Shown: positions 30,687 through 43,399, numbered from the stretch's first letter. The stretch: 64,000 bases of DNA from Takakia lepidozioides (GCA_030704615.1 CM060733.1:28334001-28398000); one strand, 5' to 3'. Notes: generated from the sequence alone by a model not told the origin. Translations and numbers: made by a program.

Positions 30687-33600
30687 ATGTCTACACCAAA
30701 ATATGCAGTGCTTTCATGTCCACCTGATGCAAAAGTGGTTTGTTATCCTTGCAATGGAAACAAGTGCATTATCCCAGAACCTTGGTTATGCAATAGATTC
30801 AAACTTGTTCCAGGTTCAGTTTTTTTGGAGGATGATGGAGATGATGATGCCTCCACAGTGTTGCTTCCAGTTTTCAATGACGGCCAAAAGCAATGGGAGT
30901 TGTTTCCAGACACTTTCTCCAAGTACCGTGTCACACGTACGAGCTATATACAGTCACATGATGAGAGACACACTTCTATTGCAAGAAAGAACGATCAAGC
31001 TGCAACAAATGGGAGTTGTAAATTGAAGGAGGAGGTTGCAGATTCGGCGAGCTTGGGGTCTCATAATTCGGATTGTGTTGAGGTTTCTAAGAGTGTATTT
31101 TGTGGATCTCAACCTTCCTCATCTGCTCATACGGTCTTGCTTTACGACATGAAGCCTCGGAAAACTCCATTGGACAACACCACGTCTGATTGTTGCGAAT
31201 CTGCGAGGGGTTTATCTTCATCTCCACGACTAGCAGGGGAGGCTACATCTGCATTTCCTTCTGGTGTGTTGTCCATTTTGAGTATCTTGGCCACTGCTCG
31301 GAGGAATGGATCAAAATGAGAGCTTTCTACCTTGGACTATAGTCACATTCCAGTGCATCGTGTTCGGTGTCTTCCTCGAGCTTTTGATGGAAAAGTGATC
31401 CACGAACTCCCCCACGTGGTCAAACTACGTACGGACCGTGGTTCACAGTCCCTCCAAGGCATGGACCGCAAGTTTGATGGTCATCCTTGGTGCAAGACCA
31501 ATACCTACAATATGTCTGGTGTTCCAGATCATGTGAAATGTAGTAAGGTTCTTTGTGTTGGAAAGCTCATATGTCAAAGCAGCACTTGCCCCTTCTTCAA
31601 GAAAGAAGGAGAACGGAATGACCGCTATTGGGAAGGCAATGCAGACAAGGTGTTCATTGCAGAAGCCCAAGTTCCATTCAACCAGTTCAAGTGTAGTTTC
31701 TGCAAAGAAAGACCTTTCTGTGAGGCGCATTGTGGGGCAAGAATGTACTATGTCACAAGTTCCCTTCCAACATATACACGTGTTGCAGTTCACGTTGGGT
31801 TTCATAACCATCCATGTGCCAAGGGCGAGAATAGAGAGGCTGCGGAAAATGCATCAAGCATGATTCAAGAGCACGTTAAGATGAAGCCATGGTCGACCCC
31901 GGGAGCTATTTCCTTGTCAATGGCCCAAAAGCTCTTGATTGATCGAGTTCTTGTGGCTGATGGCACAGAGACAGTACGTCTTGAGGGAGAGGCTTTGGAA
32001 GATATTCTTGAAGAGTTTGCCCATGTTTGTAGCCCCAATGTGAAAAACAAGGTTGCATCTGCACGTGTCAATTCCATCATGTCCATATTGGAGTTGAAGC
32101 GTCTGAGTACATACCATTTCATTCACAACAATCTCCTTCCAGGCCAGCATACTTCTCATCTCCCATATGTTTTCAAGTTGTCTGTTGTGGTCCCGGGAGT
32201 GGTGTTGATCTTGTGTGTCGCATGAGTGAGGGGGATCTACGCACAAGTTGGGTAGTATTTGACCATGTCAAACGCATCAAGGATTGGACAACTCTTGCAT
32301 GTCATGTCTATGAACCATATGTCAAGCGAATGATGACCATTGCCATTTGCGATATGAAAACAGAGGATGCAGATGCTCAGGTGTTATTCTGGGAGATGAT
32401 CAATGAACAAGCAAAACTTGCTGGCTTGAACAAACCAAATTTTGCTGGCTTTATGGCGGATGCAGCAGGAGCGAATTGGGCTACTGTTCGAAGGGTTTAT
32501 GGATCTGATCCCAATGTCCCAATGGAAGGTAAAGAAAGAACATGTTTATATCATTGGGCTGAAAGCCTCCGAAGACACACCAACGACTATATCTTGGAGG
32601 ACTTCCGTGAAAGGCACACTCAGCTCTGTTATGAATGGAAAGATAGTGCTACCTTGGAGGATGCTACAACCACATACATTGCAATTCGGGCTTGGTGGCT
32701 CTCTTCAGGAGCATGCACAGAAAAGAGTCTGCCAAAACTGGATTCATGGCTTGCATGGTGGCACTATAGATATCGAATGTGGGGCCAATGGATGAGAGAT
32801 GACATGGATGTGGAGGCAGATGCAGATATGCCTACCACTAATTTGTCTGAGGCAGTCCATTCTGCTTGGTGGAAGACAGCAGGCAATGGGAAAAAAATGA
32901 AGGTGGATCTATATGAGGCCACCATGCATGACATGTCACGAGCTCTTTTGCAGCAGGCAACATTTTACAGGCACACCACAAGAAAGACATGGGGGACGGG
33001 CCCGACAAAGAGGAGCTCATGTTGCGTCAAGCAGCTAGATCTAATAGCCTAGCAAAAATGGGTAAGGTTGTACGTGGCATAGTAGCTGGAACACCCATGC
33101 ACACAAGGGGGGTTCAATTGGAGGGAGACAATCGCACTATTCCAGTAAAACGCAAGTTAGGCGATGAGCATGGTGGGCCAAACGAATCTTGGAGGTGTGA
33201 TATGAATGTAAAGACTGTTCCAGTGCGCGCCACTGGGATGCCCAGTCCACACCAGCCATCTAGGTTTGTCAGCTCCAAATCAAGTCATGACATTCCTGGT
33301 TCTTCGACTTTCTGTGAGACAAATCCACATGTTGCTATCCCTCCTCAGCCAATGCAATGGGGAAATCCAGTGAGAGAGACACAAGACTTTTCCGATGCAT
33401 TGTTCAGGATTCAGCAGACAGGTCCTGCTTCCATGGTTCGTTGTTCTGCCTTGGTTGGAGTTTCCAAAGATAAATGCAAAGCGCTCATCAGGAAAAGTAA
33501 AGGAAGTCATGCACCTTGCTTCACTGGCAAGTTACTAGCACCGAACATGAAAGAACCAAAACTGCAAGTTTTTTGGTTTTGCCCCACAGATGTTTTGTCG

Positions 33601-34227
33601 TGTGTTGGAGGGACCGTGCCATCCTATTGCTTGGGAAAACCGGGTATACCTAACGTGTGGCCTGTGAAGGTTGGAACCAACCTTACACAAGAAGAGGTGG
33701 ACAACTTGACCCTTGCAGGTTTTCGACTAGTCCATCCTCCCAACGTTCCTGATCCGAACTTTCCTGTGGGACCACTTCCAATGGAACAACATATTCATCA
33801 AGGTGTTGTCCTTCCTGTGGGTAAGTATCCCACTACACGCTATGGGGTGCGCATTTGGCGTCGGGATCCGACTCCTCGACACTTGAGTCGCCAAGAGTCA
33901 GCGGAGACTCTTATTGCTGAGGTTCGTGGATTCAGAAACGTGCCTCAGCCAGGTTATGGGAGAATTTACCAGCTACAAACAGAGGGATCTACCAGAGCAG
34001 GATTGGTTTACAATGTATACATTGGTCAGTTTCCATCTTGTGATTGTCCCGACTTTGATGAGCTATCTGTCAAGAAGAAAAAACAAACATATCTACCTTG
34101 TAAGCACATGTACTTCATGTACAACGTGCATCTAGGATGCGCCGGGGCTTATGAGATCCACCAACCTTCCCTTAGCCAGTTAGAGGTTAGGGCTATGCTA
34201 AAGAAGGACCCTAGTTCAACTTCTTAG
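30687..34227 (+). pseudogene. MULE-like transposase with SWIM zinc finger, broken
   Basis: Four frame blocks belong together: 30,687-31,319 (N-terminal, acidic), 31,332-about 32,190, about 32,191-about 32,990 and 32,989-34,227. The middle contains a Cys/His-rich DNA-binding part (CQSSTCPFF, KCSFCKERPFCEAHCG, HVGFHNHPC) and the catalytic half with WVVFDHVKRIKDW, GFMADAAGANWATVRRVYG and CLYHWAESL. The end has a SWIM finger: CDCPDF ... LPCKHMYFM near 34,040-34,120. Frameshifts at about 32,190 (before PGSGVDLVCRMSEGDL) and 32,990 (GTGPDKEELML) and a stop at 31,317 inactivate it, unless small introns were missed. Enzymes of this kind cut and paste Mutator-like elements. Total coding size of about 1,150 codons fits a full transposase. 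Confidence 0.75.
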
Positions 34228-34317
34228 TGACACATGAAATGTACAAAAAAAGAACCTCTAACTCGTGCCGTTCATTTTCATGCATGTGACATGTAATTAT
34301 CTTGTTACTACTTTATT

Positions 34318-34510
34318 CCAAACATGACACATAACATTTGTTAGTACAGAAGTTCATATTTTGGTTAAAATGGAACTTGTGTACCTGTCATACAAGTTTT
34401 CAAATTATAGAACTGCTTGGCATTACAAACAGACATGCAATGTGGTGGTTCCAAACATGACACATATGCATTTGTTAGTACAAAAGTCCATATTTTGGTT
34501 AATATGAAAC
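34318..34510. repeat. Direct repeat, 132-bp period
   Basis: CCAAACATGACACATAACAT at 34,318 and CCAAACATGACACATATGCA at 34,450 start two copies of about 60 bp (both contain CATATTTTGGTTAA). It may be subterminal sequence of the MULE. Confidence 0.65.
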
Positions 34511-34856
34511 TGTTTTCCTTGAATACAAGTTTGCAAACTATTACTTTGGCCAGGGATCTTGTATTCTCTTCAATTTAAGGTGGTGCATTAGTTGGAGTTA
34601 GTGGTCACATGCATCTTTGACCATTGACTACTGATTTTGTTAGCTAAGATTTATTTTTTATTTTTTATTTTTTATTTATTTTTTCTATAGACATATGATG
34701 TAACATTTGCATATGCAATAAATACGTCGTATTCTATGTTATATAACTCCACTGCATACAATCTACAATGTGTGCATACAAATTTGTCACATGCATATAT
34801 AATAAGAGATTTTGTGCATGCATGCACGCAACCTGTGCATATGGAATAGCAACCCC
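34511..34856. other. AT-rich spacer with T-rich run
   Basis: TTTATTTTTTATTTTTTATT near 34,650 and many TGCATA words. No gene seen. Confidence 0.4.
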
Positions 34857-35105
34857 CCCCGGCTGCACTAGCCTTGGTAGCAGGTGTCAGTGCTGCACGT
34901 GTAGCTCTCCCCAATGGCATAGTAACCTCCGCCTCGGTAACAGTCGGGCGAGAACTAGATGCCATGGATGGCGTCGACACTGTCTCCGCCAATGTGAATG
35001 ACTGAGGAAGCCTCGCCTGACGGCTTGCCTCCCTACGCTGTGGATCCAATTCCACCTCTGCACCTCGTGGCTTAGGAACTCATGCTGCTCCTCGAGTCAC
35101 GGCTG
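34857..35105 (-). pseudogene. C-terminal remnant of the gag polyprotein
   Basis: Minus strand reading ELDPQRREASRQARLPQSFT and SRPTVTEAEVTMPLGRATRA continues the gag gene after its stop and looks like the linker before a protease. It ends at a C run (34,851-34,859); protease and all later pol domains are missing. Confidence 0.45.
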
Positions 35106-35107
35106 CA

Positions 35108-36697
35108 TCAAGACTCCACCTGCACTAGTGGTAGTGCTGCTCCACACATGAATCCCATGCCTCCCATATCTCCTCCCTCAGGAGCAGGAGGTGGACCATC
35201 CCGCCTGGGAGCCGGTACCACCTGAGCTGTAGCCATGGCAGCGAGCCTCTGCTCTAGCTGCTGAAGCCGGTTGGCCATGTCTTGGTCAACACCCTGATCT
35301 CCGCGTCCTTGGCCATGTTGAGCTTGCCCTTGGCCTGCACCTCGTGCCCGACCACCTCGTCCTCTCTGGGCTGGTCCACCTCGCCCCCGGCCACCATTGT
35401 TCCCTTGGAACTGGCCTGGGCGCAACTCAGGGTGCAAGTCATAACACTGGGCATCTCCATGCCCATACTTGCCACAATGCCCACACTGCAACTGTGCAGG
35501 CTGTGCTTGTGCCGGCCTTCTGCCACTCTCTAGGAAATCTCTCTTGACATGGGGTCCTCCACATGTCCAACATATCACCCCTGGTTGCTGTTGGCCTGCA
35601 AAAGATGCCACGGGCCTCTGCACCTGAGGTCCCCTGTAAGCTCCATGGAACTTGGGTTGGGCAACTTTGTCCCCCTGACCACGCTGTTGGGCAGTCCCTT
35701 GTACCTGTTGGCTGGCAGCTGCACCTCGTGCAGGCATGTCCTTGCCAAATCCAATGGTAACAACTCGCTCCTCCACCATGTTGAGCTCAATCCGCTCAGC
35801 CAGCAGAAACACATCCGCTAATGTGGGTTGGGCCGCTTGTAACAGGGTTGCATCCCGCACCCTTCTTTTGAGCTCCTTGTCCAAAATTCCATACCAGAAC
35901 TGGACTGCCTGAGCTTCGGTAACCCCTTGGGTCACACTTATCAAGCGCCTCATACGAGTGTAGGCCTCTCGCAAGCTCTCACTGGATTTGCGCTGGAAGT
36001 CTTGCAAACTTCGCAGCTTCTCTGTCCGTACACCTTGGTAGTTCCTCCGCAACTCCTGGAAGAACTCCACCACCGGGTTGAATCTAGGCACATGTGTTGT
36101 AATTGTGGCAGGAGGAGTAGTAGCACCTTTTGAATTGGTACCACCTGCAGAAGTGCCGACACTACTTGTTCCACTACTAGTGCTTGTAGTTGGAGATGTT
36201 TGTATAGCTGCCGGTGTCACCGCTGCCCTTGTGCCTCTAGTGATTGAGACATAGTTAGGTGACCAATACTCTCGCCACTCCTCAATCTCCACTGCATGTC
36301 CCCGCCTAAATTCATGGTAATCATCCATGGGCGGCCCCTCAAGGTGCTGGAATAGCCCCTTCCACGCCATAAAGAGCGTAAACAGTTGTGGATTGCGCAT
36401 TTGCTGCAAATCACACCAACTGTCAAACTCTTGTATAAAGTCATCAAGCTCGATGGTGCCCACAGTTCCAGAGTACCTACGTGGCCCCTTGGTAGCTCCA
36501 TACATCTCTTCCATCGTGTCCCACAACAATGGCACGGAAATGGCTTGCACCCTCGGCGAGAATCCTCCTGACTCCGAGTCTGAACTTTCCTCAGAAGACA
36601 CTGAAGGTGAAAGTGGCCTAAACCGCACACCTTGTCTTGTGTACCCACTAGTATTGCTGGTGCTTGTACCGGCACTCCCCTCAGCAGCTGGTGGCAC
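35108..36697 (-). CDS. LTR-retrotransposon gag with two zinc knuckles
   Basis: Uninterrupted frame of 529 codons. Ser-rich N-terminus, then a capsid-like part (FFQELRRNYQGVRTEKLRSL, FQRKSSESLREAYTRMRRL, AVQFWYGILDKELKRRVRD) and two zinc knuckles: CWTCGGPHVKRDF, which has Phe where the last Cys should be, and an intact CGHCGKYGHGDAQC. The C-terminal part is Gln/Gly/Arg-rich with a short coiled-coil-like stretch (NRLQQLEQRLAAMATAQ). Gag forms the element's particle and binds its RNA. The gene has stayed open while its pol is gone, so it is younger than most elements here. Its leader at 36,698-37,510 joins block X. Confidence 0.85.
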   Translation of the reverse strand: MPPAAEGSAGTSTSNTSGYTRQGVRFRPLSPSVSSEESSDSESGGFSPRVQAISVPLLWDTMEEMYGATKGPRRYSGTVGTIELDDFIQEFDSWCDLQQMRNPQLFTLFMAWKGLFQHLEGPPMDDYHEFRRGHAVEIEEWREYWSPNYVSITRGTRAAVTPAAIQTSPTTSTSSGTSSVGTSAGGTNSKGATTPPATITTHVPRFNPVVEFFQELRRNYQGVRTEKLRSLQDFQRKSSESLREAYTRMRRLISVTQGVTEAQAVQFWYGILDKELKRRVRDATLLQAAQPTLADVFLLAERIELNMVEERVVTIGFGKDMPARGAAASQQVQGTAQQRGQGDKVAQPKFHGAYRGPQVQRPVASFAGQQQPGVICWTCGGPHVKRDFLESGRRPAQAQPAQLQCGHCGKYGHGDAQCYDLHPELRPGQFQGNNGGRGRGGPAQRGRGGRARGAGQGQAQHGQGRGDQGVDQDMANRLQQLEQRLAAMATAQVVPAPRRDGPPPAPEGGDMGGMGFMCGAALPLVQVES

Positions 36698-37510
36698 CTC
36701 CGTGATGAAAACTCACAACCCAACTGGTTGTCAACCTGTCTCTAATCCCCACTTTCTACAAGGTAACCGGATAAAGAACCTGTTGCGGCTATTGGTTCAA
36801 GCAGGAATAATAGGTTTCTAACGTAGACCTGTATCTGCACCTGCATCCACCACAAGCACTCCTATGGTCTACTGGTCATCAACCCAACCTCACCATAGAA
36901 GAAACACCGGTGGTCTTGCTGGTCATCACTCCAGCCTCACCACCGACAGCATACTCTAGGATTGGCCGGTGATCAAATCCAGACCAACCTCCTATGAAAA
37001 CAAGCGCCCACACAAAGCTAACATGGCGCACAGTCAAGCATGCAGGTGTGGAGGGGATCCAAACACAAGAAAATCAAGACAGCAACTCCCCCACACCAAA
37101 AACACTCCACAGTGTCACTCCTGCAAGGACACCCCAGCCCAAACCCGGACTGACTCTTGCCTCCACCTACGGAAAGGTTTTGGCCTACAGAGAGGGTGAA
37201 AGACTATGGAGAAGAGAAACTAAAGCAATTCCTAACCCCAGAATGCTCTCATCCCACCACTCTCCCTCCTATCTCTATCCACTTGCTTGTATGGCCGTGG
37301 CAAGTATCCTTCAATATCCCTCAATCAATCCTTCAAGAGCTCTTCAACATTGTCCACCAAAGCTCCTCGAAGGGTCCTCCAAGGACCCCAAAGATCCTCC
37401 AAACACTCCTCCAAGGACCCCAAAGATCCTCCAAATACTCCTCCAAGGGCCCTCAAATATCTTCCAAACAATCCTCCAAAGGCCCTTAAATTTCACTAAG
37501 TCCTTTCACT
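36698..37510 (-). other. Leader of the gag retroelement with 32-bp repeats
   Basis: No gene seen. Four units of 32 bp (AAGGACCCCAAAGATCCTCC...) at 37,381-37,485. On the minus strand a possible LTR end (...CCGCAACA at 36,781) is followed by GGTTCTTTATCC, but this does not match a primer site I know. Confidence 0.45.
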
Positions 37511-37513
37511 GTT

Positions 37514-37720
37514 GATACCTTAACAGAGGTATAGTCTGAGGTTGCTAAGGTCCCTTATGTTGATGATACCTTTACAGAGGTATAGTCTGAAAATGAGGGT
37601 TCTGTTTGGTATACTAACAGAGGTATAGTCTGAGCTGATTAGGGTCCACATATGGTGATACCTCAACAGAGGTATAGTAAAAGGGACAAGCTCCTGTTTG
37701 GTATACTAACAGAGGTATAT
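37514..37720. repeat. Palindrome array ATACCT...AGGTAT (right copy)
   Basis: Five motifs at 37,514, 37,564, 37,609, 37,657 and 37,700, spacing 43-50 bp. Three are GATACCT(N)4-5AGAGGTATAG, two are GGTATACTAACAGAGGTATA. In each the left and right arms pair (ATACCT/AGGTAT or TATAC/GTATA). Confidence 0.75.
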
Positions 37721-39457
37721 TCTGAGCATACACTACTAGGGTTTGTAATGAAGAGCTAGAATGCAAGTCCTTGACTTCTATGCTTCTACTCAAGCAAAAA
37801 TATGGTCTCTAGGTGGTCATAAGAGGCATCTTCTTGCTCTCTTCCACCCCAATGTGCAACCAAGAGTGGTCCAACTCAACTTGCAAGTCATTGTTCACCA
37901 AATCAATCCCCCTTCTAGTCCTTGGGATTTGATTGCAAACTACCATATCTCCATTGCCGAACAATCATGCATTTGTCTCCTCATCACTTGACAATTGCTC
38001 CAAATCAACACAAATTATCTCAATGTGTATGAGCAATGCTTGTCACTTACAATAATGCTCCCAAGCAATCCGCCTTGGATCCCACTCTCACGCCATATGC
38101 CTCATTTGGGGTCTTGCACCAATCCATCATCCATGTGCTCCCCGTGGTCATTTGAATGCATGTTTCATGACCTCTTGGCCTATGTGTTGCTCTCCTTCAT
38201 CATAACATGAATCAACACCTCTCCACTTCACACACAAATGGATCTCAAAGGCATTCACCTCTTGCTAGTTCAAGAGCTCCCCTTCTCAAACTTGAACTTA
38301 CAAACTCAAGCGAGCATGCTCCATACATGCACCACTTGCTTGGTCAACTATCCACCACAAAGGTCACACTACCAAGAGCATGAATAGCCAAGTATTGCCT
38401 CCCCCTCTTGTCACATTACATAGTTAGGGTGAAGCTATGCATACATTGAATGATGATTTCCCTTCAAGGATTTCCCACCACATGTTCTCCAAGCCCTTCC
38501 AATGGCACCCTAAGCTTGGCTCCACACCACCATGATTGGAAGATTTCTTCACATGCTCCCTTTCAAAACCTCTTGAGCTTCTTAGTGCTCTCCAAGTGCT
38601 TGCCCTTGTTGTCTTCAAGCCCAAGCATATATAGCTCCTTGGCTTCTCTTCCACAACATCCACACTTTGAACTTGCTTAACCCTAGCTTGATAGTAAAAT
38701 GAGCACTAACAAGCCTTTAGTCACTCTCCACAAGCCATGGCGTACACCATCGACTCCATAATGCATACAAATGATTCTCAAATCCTAGAATCCATGCTTC
38801 CACACACACAAGACTTCCTCCTTACAATCCTTGCAAAATCTTGTGACTCAAGAGCTTTCTTCTCAAGCTCTCCAACTCCTTGGTGCATGCAATACTCGAG
38901 CACCTTTCATTGCAACCCCTTGCAAGCCTTGTGATACAAGAGCTAAATTCTCCTAGCTCTCAACCTCTTTAAAATACAAGTGCAAAACTAATCCTTACAC
39001 TCCGCACTCACAAGCATAAGGTGATCTTCTTGTAGTGATAAAAGATGAGAAATGAGAGAAGTAGAAGACAATGAAAGCTCTCAAAGCATGAAGCAATCAC
39101 ATGAAGAACAAGCCCTAGTCCTTTCCAAGTGAAATCCACTCTATCACATAAACTAAGTCAAGCCAAGGGCACCTTTGCTAAAGGAATCCACCCTACAAAG
39201 CCCTCAACACACTCCCTCTCAATACCTAGAGCTATGGAGGTGAGAGAAACTCATGGAGGCTCAACTACAAGAAGATGAGCCTCCTCAACACTCACAAGGG
39301 GAAAACCTATCTCCATGTCTCAAGTGAGGCTCGACACCTCACTTGGCATGTGAGACCAAATGAAGTCCCAACACACAAAATTTAAATATAAATATCTAAA
39401 ATGTCCTAGTTAACTAGAAGTAGGTAATTCTAGATAACCATGACTAAAACCATGACA
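37585..39457 (-). mobile_element. LTR-like block X (right copy)
   Basis: Reverse complement of 5,718-7,590, joined at 39,457 to the copia leader in the same way. Continues at the low-coordinate side into the gag leader, which the left copy has lost. If X plus leader is one LTR (39,457 down to 36,781), it would be about 2.7 kb, starting TGTCATGG and ending CGCAACA. Confidence 0.55.
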
Positions 39458-39487
39458 GAGCTTTGACACTAACTCATCTCAACCCTG

Positions 39488-39500
39488 TGGGCCCATAACC
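39488..39500 (-). promoter_or_regulatory. Primer-binding site, half-tRNA type (copy C)
   Basis: Minus-strand GGTTATGGGCCCA adjoining the LTR at 39,501. Confidence 0.7.
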
Positions 39501-39816
39501 TGTTGACCTGAATTCTTCTTAGAGCTGGTGGTTGCACTAGAAGTCATTATAACTTAGCTTCAGGATTTTCATAGGAAAGACGATGAGTACTCTAGCATAC
39601 AACTATGCTAACTATATAGAAACAGAGACAAAGACGGGTTTCTGGAGAGACACACTTTATTCCTTGAAAGAGATTGATTCAATGGCTTGAAGTGCCTACT
39701 TAAATACACAAACCTCAACTTTAGGTATTTCTATTTGAAGTCCTAGTGCTATTCCTATCTGCACTCCTCTGCCTTTTCTCTGTGTGCCATGACATGAATA
39801 GCAAAAGTATCTAACA
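39501..39816 (-). repeat. Ty1/copia LTR (copy C)
   Basis: 316 bp on the minus strand, TGTTAGATAC to GGTCAACA, the same length as copy B. It lies at the same distance behind monooxygenase copy C. Confidence 0.75.
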
Positions 39817-40487
39817 ATATCCATCTTGCTATTCAAGGAGCATCCCTTACACTGAAGTGAACAAACTCTCTAACACCCACTACGGCATGACTGGATAGAA
39901 GGCATATTGCCTTGTGCCGAGCAAACTTCAGGAGGGATGTATGTGCAATTCCATCACGCAATCGCGACGCATGCCCCATTCCAATGTGGAGTTGTGCGTT
40001 CAAACAAACATACACAATTCACAAACCCGAGTGCATCTGGGGACACTGTAGTTGGGCAGAGCAAGGACATTTATGTGCACACCCAAAAAAAACTCCAGAT
40101 ACTATATCCACGTTTGAGAAAGGATCTTATGATCGCCAAGTACTCTACTGCATCGTTACTCGAACGAAATGAAGGTGGTGGGGGAGGTTCATTGCTCTTT
40201 CCCTATTTAGTAAGCTAAAAGTCACACTCTGGCACAAACTTCACATGGATTCAAAAGAGAAAGAAGTTCCAGATACTTTCATTCATATGAACGAAATGAA
40301 GGGGGTGGGGGAGGTTCGTTGCAGGCCCTTCCCCTATTTAGTAAGCTAAAGGTCACACTCTGGCACGAACTTCACATGGATTCAAAAGAGAAAGAAGTTC
40401 CAGATACTATCATTCATGTACAACTCTAGTTTCTGCATTTCTTTCTCTTCTCATCCATGAGTTGCATGTCTAATCCTGAACTGAAGC

Positions 40488-43399
40488 TTAGATCACAGTG
40501 ACAAGGCCAGTATAGATGAAGCAGACAGATCTGTTGATAAAATGAGTCAGATTTAGAACTGTCACTGGTAGGAATTGGGAGTCGTTGTAGAGGGGAGTTG
40601 GTTCTTCTGGAAATTCGGAAAGTGCAGTCTGGGTACTTGCCAAGCTTAAGGTCTCACTGAGGCGCTGCATCTGCTGCTCTGGTGAAAGCTTGGAGACCCA
40701 CTCTGGAACAAACTCAGGTTGCTCTGTCATTTCCGTTGCATACTGATGAAGGCGGCTAATCCTTGGCATTCTGATCTCCTCAAACCTGATACCACATGTG
40801 CAAAATTCGATGCAGCCCCATCAAGCAATGTTCAAGTGAACTAATGTCAAATGGACGCAAACGTTAGCAGAATCTGTGACATGCAGGCCTGTGCAAGCGA
40901 CCAGTTTATTCTAAGATGGGCCCAGGTACATAAGTATCGTATAACCAGAATATGTCCATGAAGGTACTAGTTATATAAGCGCTGTATACCAGAGTAGCAA
41001 TTTGCATAAAAGTCTAGCACTAATGAGTGAGTGCACAAAAGATATTTAATCTGGTGATACTATGATAACAGGATGTTCAAAGTGATCTCCTTACTTGTGG
41101 ACAATTGCTGGAATGTTGACCTCTTCCTGTGACTCAAAAGCCTTCTCCAGAAGGAGGGTGAGCTGATGTGCATCTTCAAATGCTAGGCGTGCCCCCATCC
41201 CCAACGATGTGTACATACCATGCGCAGCTGTTCTCACAGCAAGTGCAAGAACAGAGGTAAATTGCCTGCAAGTATTCAGAGGGAAAGAAAGGAAACAAAT
41301 CATAACATCCAGCCCCGGAGAGCCCAAACAGCTTATCAATGGAGAACAAAGAGAAAGAAAGAAAGCAGTAGACCTAAAGAAACTTCATAACGTCAACTGC
41401 GGGAAGTTCAAGGCTGTAGGAAAATTAGAATGAGATCAATCAAAAGGAAAAGTGGCACCCCTGGCAACCCCCCCCTTCCCCCACCCCACACAACCAAAAA
41501 ACTGCAATTCAACTTTCAAAGATATGCTATGGTGGAAAGCCTCGTTGAGATATGCTGCAAGGCATCTCGGATCCTTGGAAGAACACTGAGCTGCCTGTAG
41601 CCTATCTTATTTAGCACAATCAACACAAAGGTATTCACTGCAGGTTATCCCCCAGTCTCTATTCTCAGGCTAAGTGAGACATCCATCAATCATCCAAACA
41701 CCTAGAGAAAATGTACACTCAACAGACGTTGTTTGCCATAGAATGCCTGGAGAGAGAGGCGCAAACTAGCAATTGACTTGAAGACTGTGAGAGAGAAGAC
41801 TCCGTCCGAAGCCTGTGTAACAAAGACCTACTGCTTCCTCGGGGGTGGGGTTGTGAGATGTGCTAATTTCCGGACTTCATCCAGCTCTTGCCTAGCCACT
41901 CTCTTCCTGCAGTGGGCTGACTCGAACCCTTGGGTATATTATTCCCCTGGGGAATTCATTCTTCTCTTACTCAATGGATCCACTCCACCAGGTCACATGG
42001 GACTAAGCACCGAAGTAGCAAGCGGGCATGTAGCTAAATGAGAGTTCATTTGTTTGCAGGCCTTGGGGTACTGTATTACAAAGCATTAGGTTGAATGTAG
42101 TGTAAGACATTGTAATCATAGAGCACCAGCTCATGTCTGGAAGCTGTCAAGATCAAAGGAAACTTTAGAAAGAAGGTGACACTTACCATCCCCAATGAGC
42201 AACACATGGCCAGTAGCATCGCTCCATTTCTTCAAAGGCAAGCGGTCCATAGACCTCCGCTCATATATGAGACTGTCAGCGGTTGCCTTGATTGCTGAAA
42301 TCAAATCCTCCCAGCCTTCAAGGTCGGCCAATTGCTGCAATGCCCGTGCTTTGGATTCACTTTTGTTAAATTTTACTGACCTTTCAAGGAAGTCCTTTTG
42401 CAGCTCACCAGTTTTATCCAGAACACGCAAGTGCCATAGTACGTTGCCACGCCCTGTTTCAAGTTGATAGTCATGGTTATGAGACCCAAGCAGTGTTACA
42501 AACAAGCTGGGATATAACTGCCTTCAAAGAATAGAATGAAGGAGCCACACTGGGATTGTACCTTGATCACTGATATAGGCCACCTCCCGACCACTGGCTG
42601 CATGTAGCATTTGAACCTCATCTTTGCAATAGGCAAATACTCTGCCATGATATCAGATTCCATACGAGTTCATAACAACTAGTCAATTGATATATCCCTC
42701 CTGGCAGGCTGGCTGTGTGCTTTAGTCACATGTTCAAAGCTTATAGTCTCATTTAGGTCTTTCATGAAGCTTCAAAGAGGTTTAATAAATAAAGCAAGCT
42801 TATAAGGATTTCTTTGGTCAAGAGCTCCATTGTCCTCTGAAGGAGAGAACACCCATCGGTTCTTTTCTCCTGATGTACCTTTCCCCCTGTCAATATTGCA
42901 TGAGAAGATCTTAGCTTCACCAGCTAATACCCATTTGCAGTGGAGGGCTCCCTCATATGTTTAGAATTTAGTGTCTACTTCCACCCTTTCATTCCTATGT
43001 TGAGTGCTATATTTCCATTATATTCAGGTTTCCATTCTAGTCAGATTCTATTCCATTACATGTTCAGTTCCATCACATTCAGTTCACTTAAGTTTTATTC
43101 CATGAGAGTCAACGTCCCCTTGGATCAAGGGTCACCTGCTGGGTATGGACATCAACAAGGGCCTTTTGGGGCCTAGAGTCGAGGAATCCTGAGACGAAAG
43201 ATGATGACTCACTCTCCATTAGGGTTGTAGACAACTGCGTTCCAATTGAGGTAGTTCAAGTAACGGGGAACATCTTCTGACACTATGATTTTCCGCACCC
43301 TTGACCACATTCCATCGGCTCCTGCTAGTAGCTTAGCTCGAACAACTACACTGCCAGAGGCCCCCACCATGCCTTTTGCAGTTGTCCAAAACTCGACAT
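40488..43399 (-). pseudogene. FAD monooxygenase copy C, 3' part only
   Basis: Mirror of copy A: begins inside exon 3 at 43,399, fused to the chromodomain fragment. Exons on the minus strand near 43,399-43,213, 42,641-42,562, 42,453-42,187, 41,227-41,095 and from 40,785. Exon 3 has changes MVPEDAP to IVSEDVP, unlike A and B. The last exon lost the GGACC of WTG and the sequence after TALSEFPEE, so it reads differently from both A and B and stops at 40,488. Exon 1 and 2 with the FAD site are absent; it has no promoter. Confidence 0.85.
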
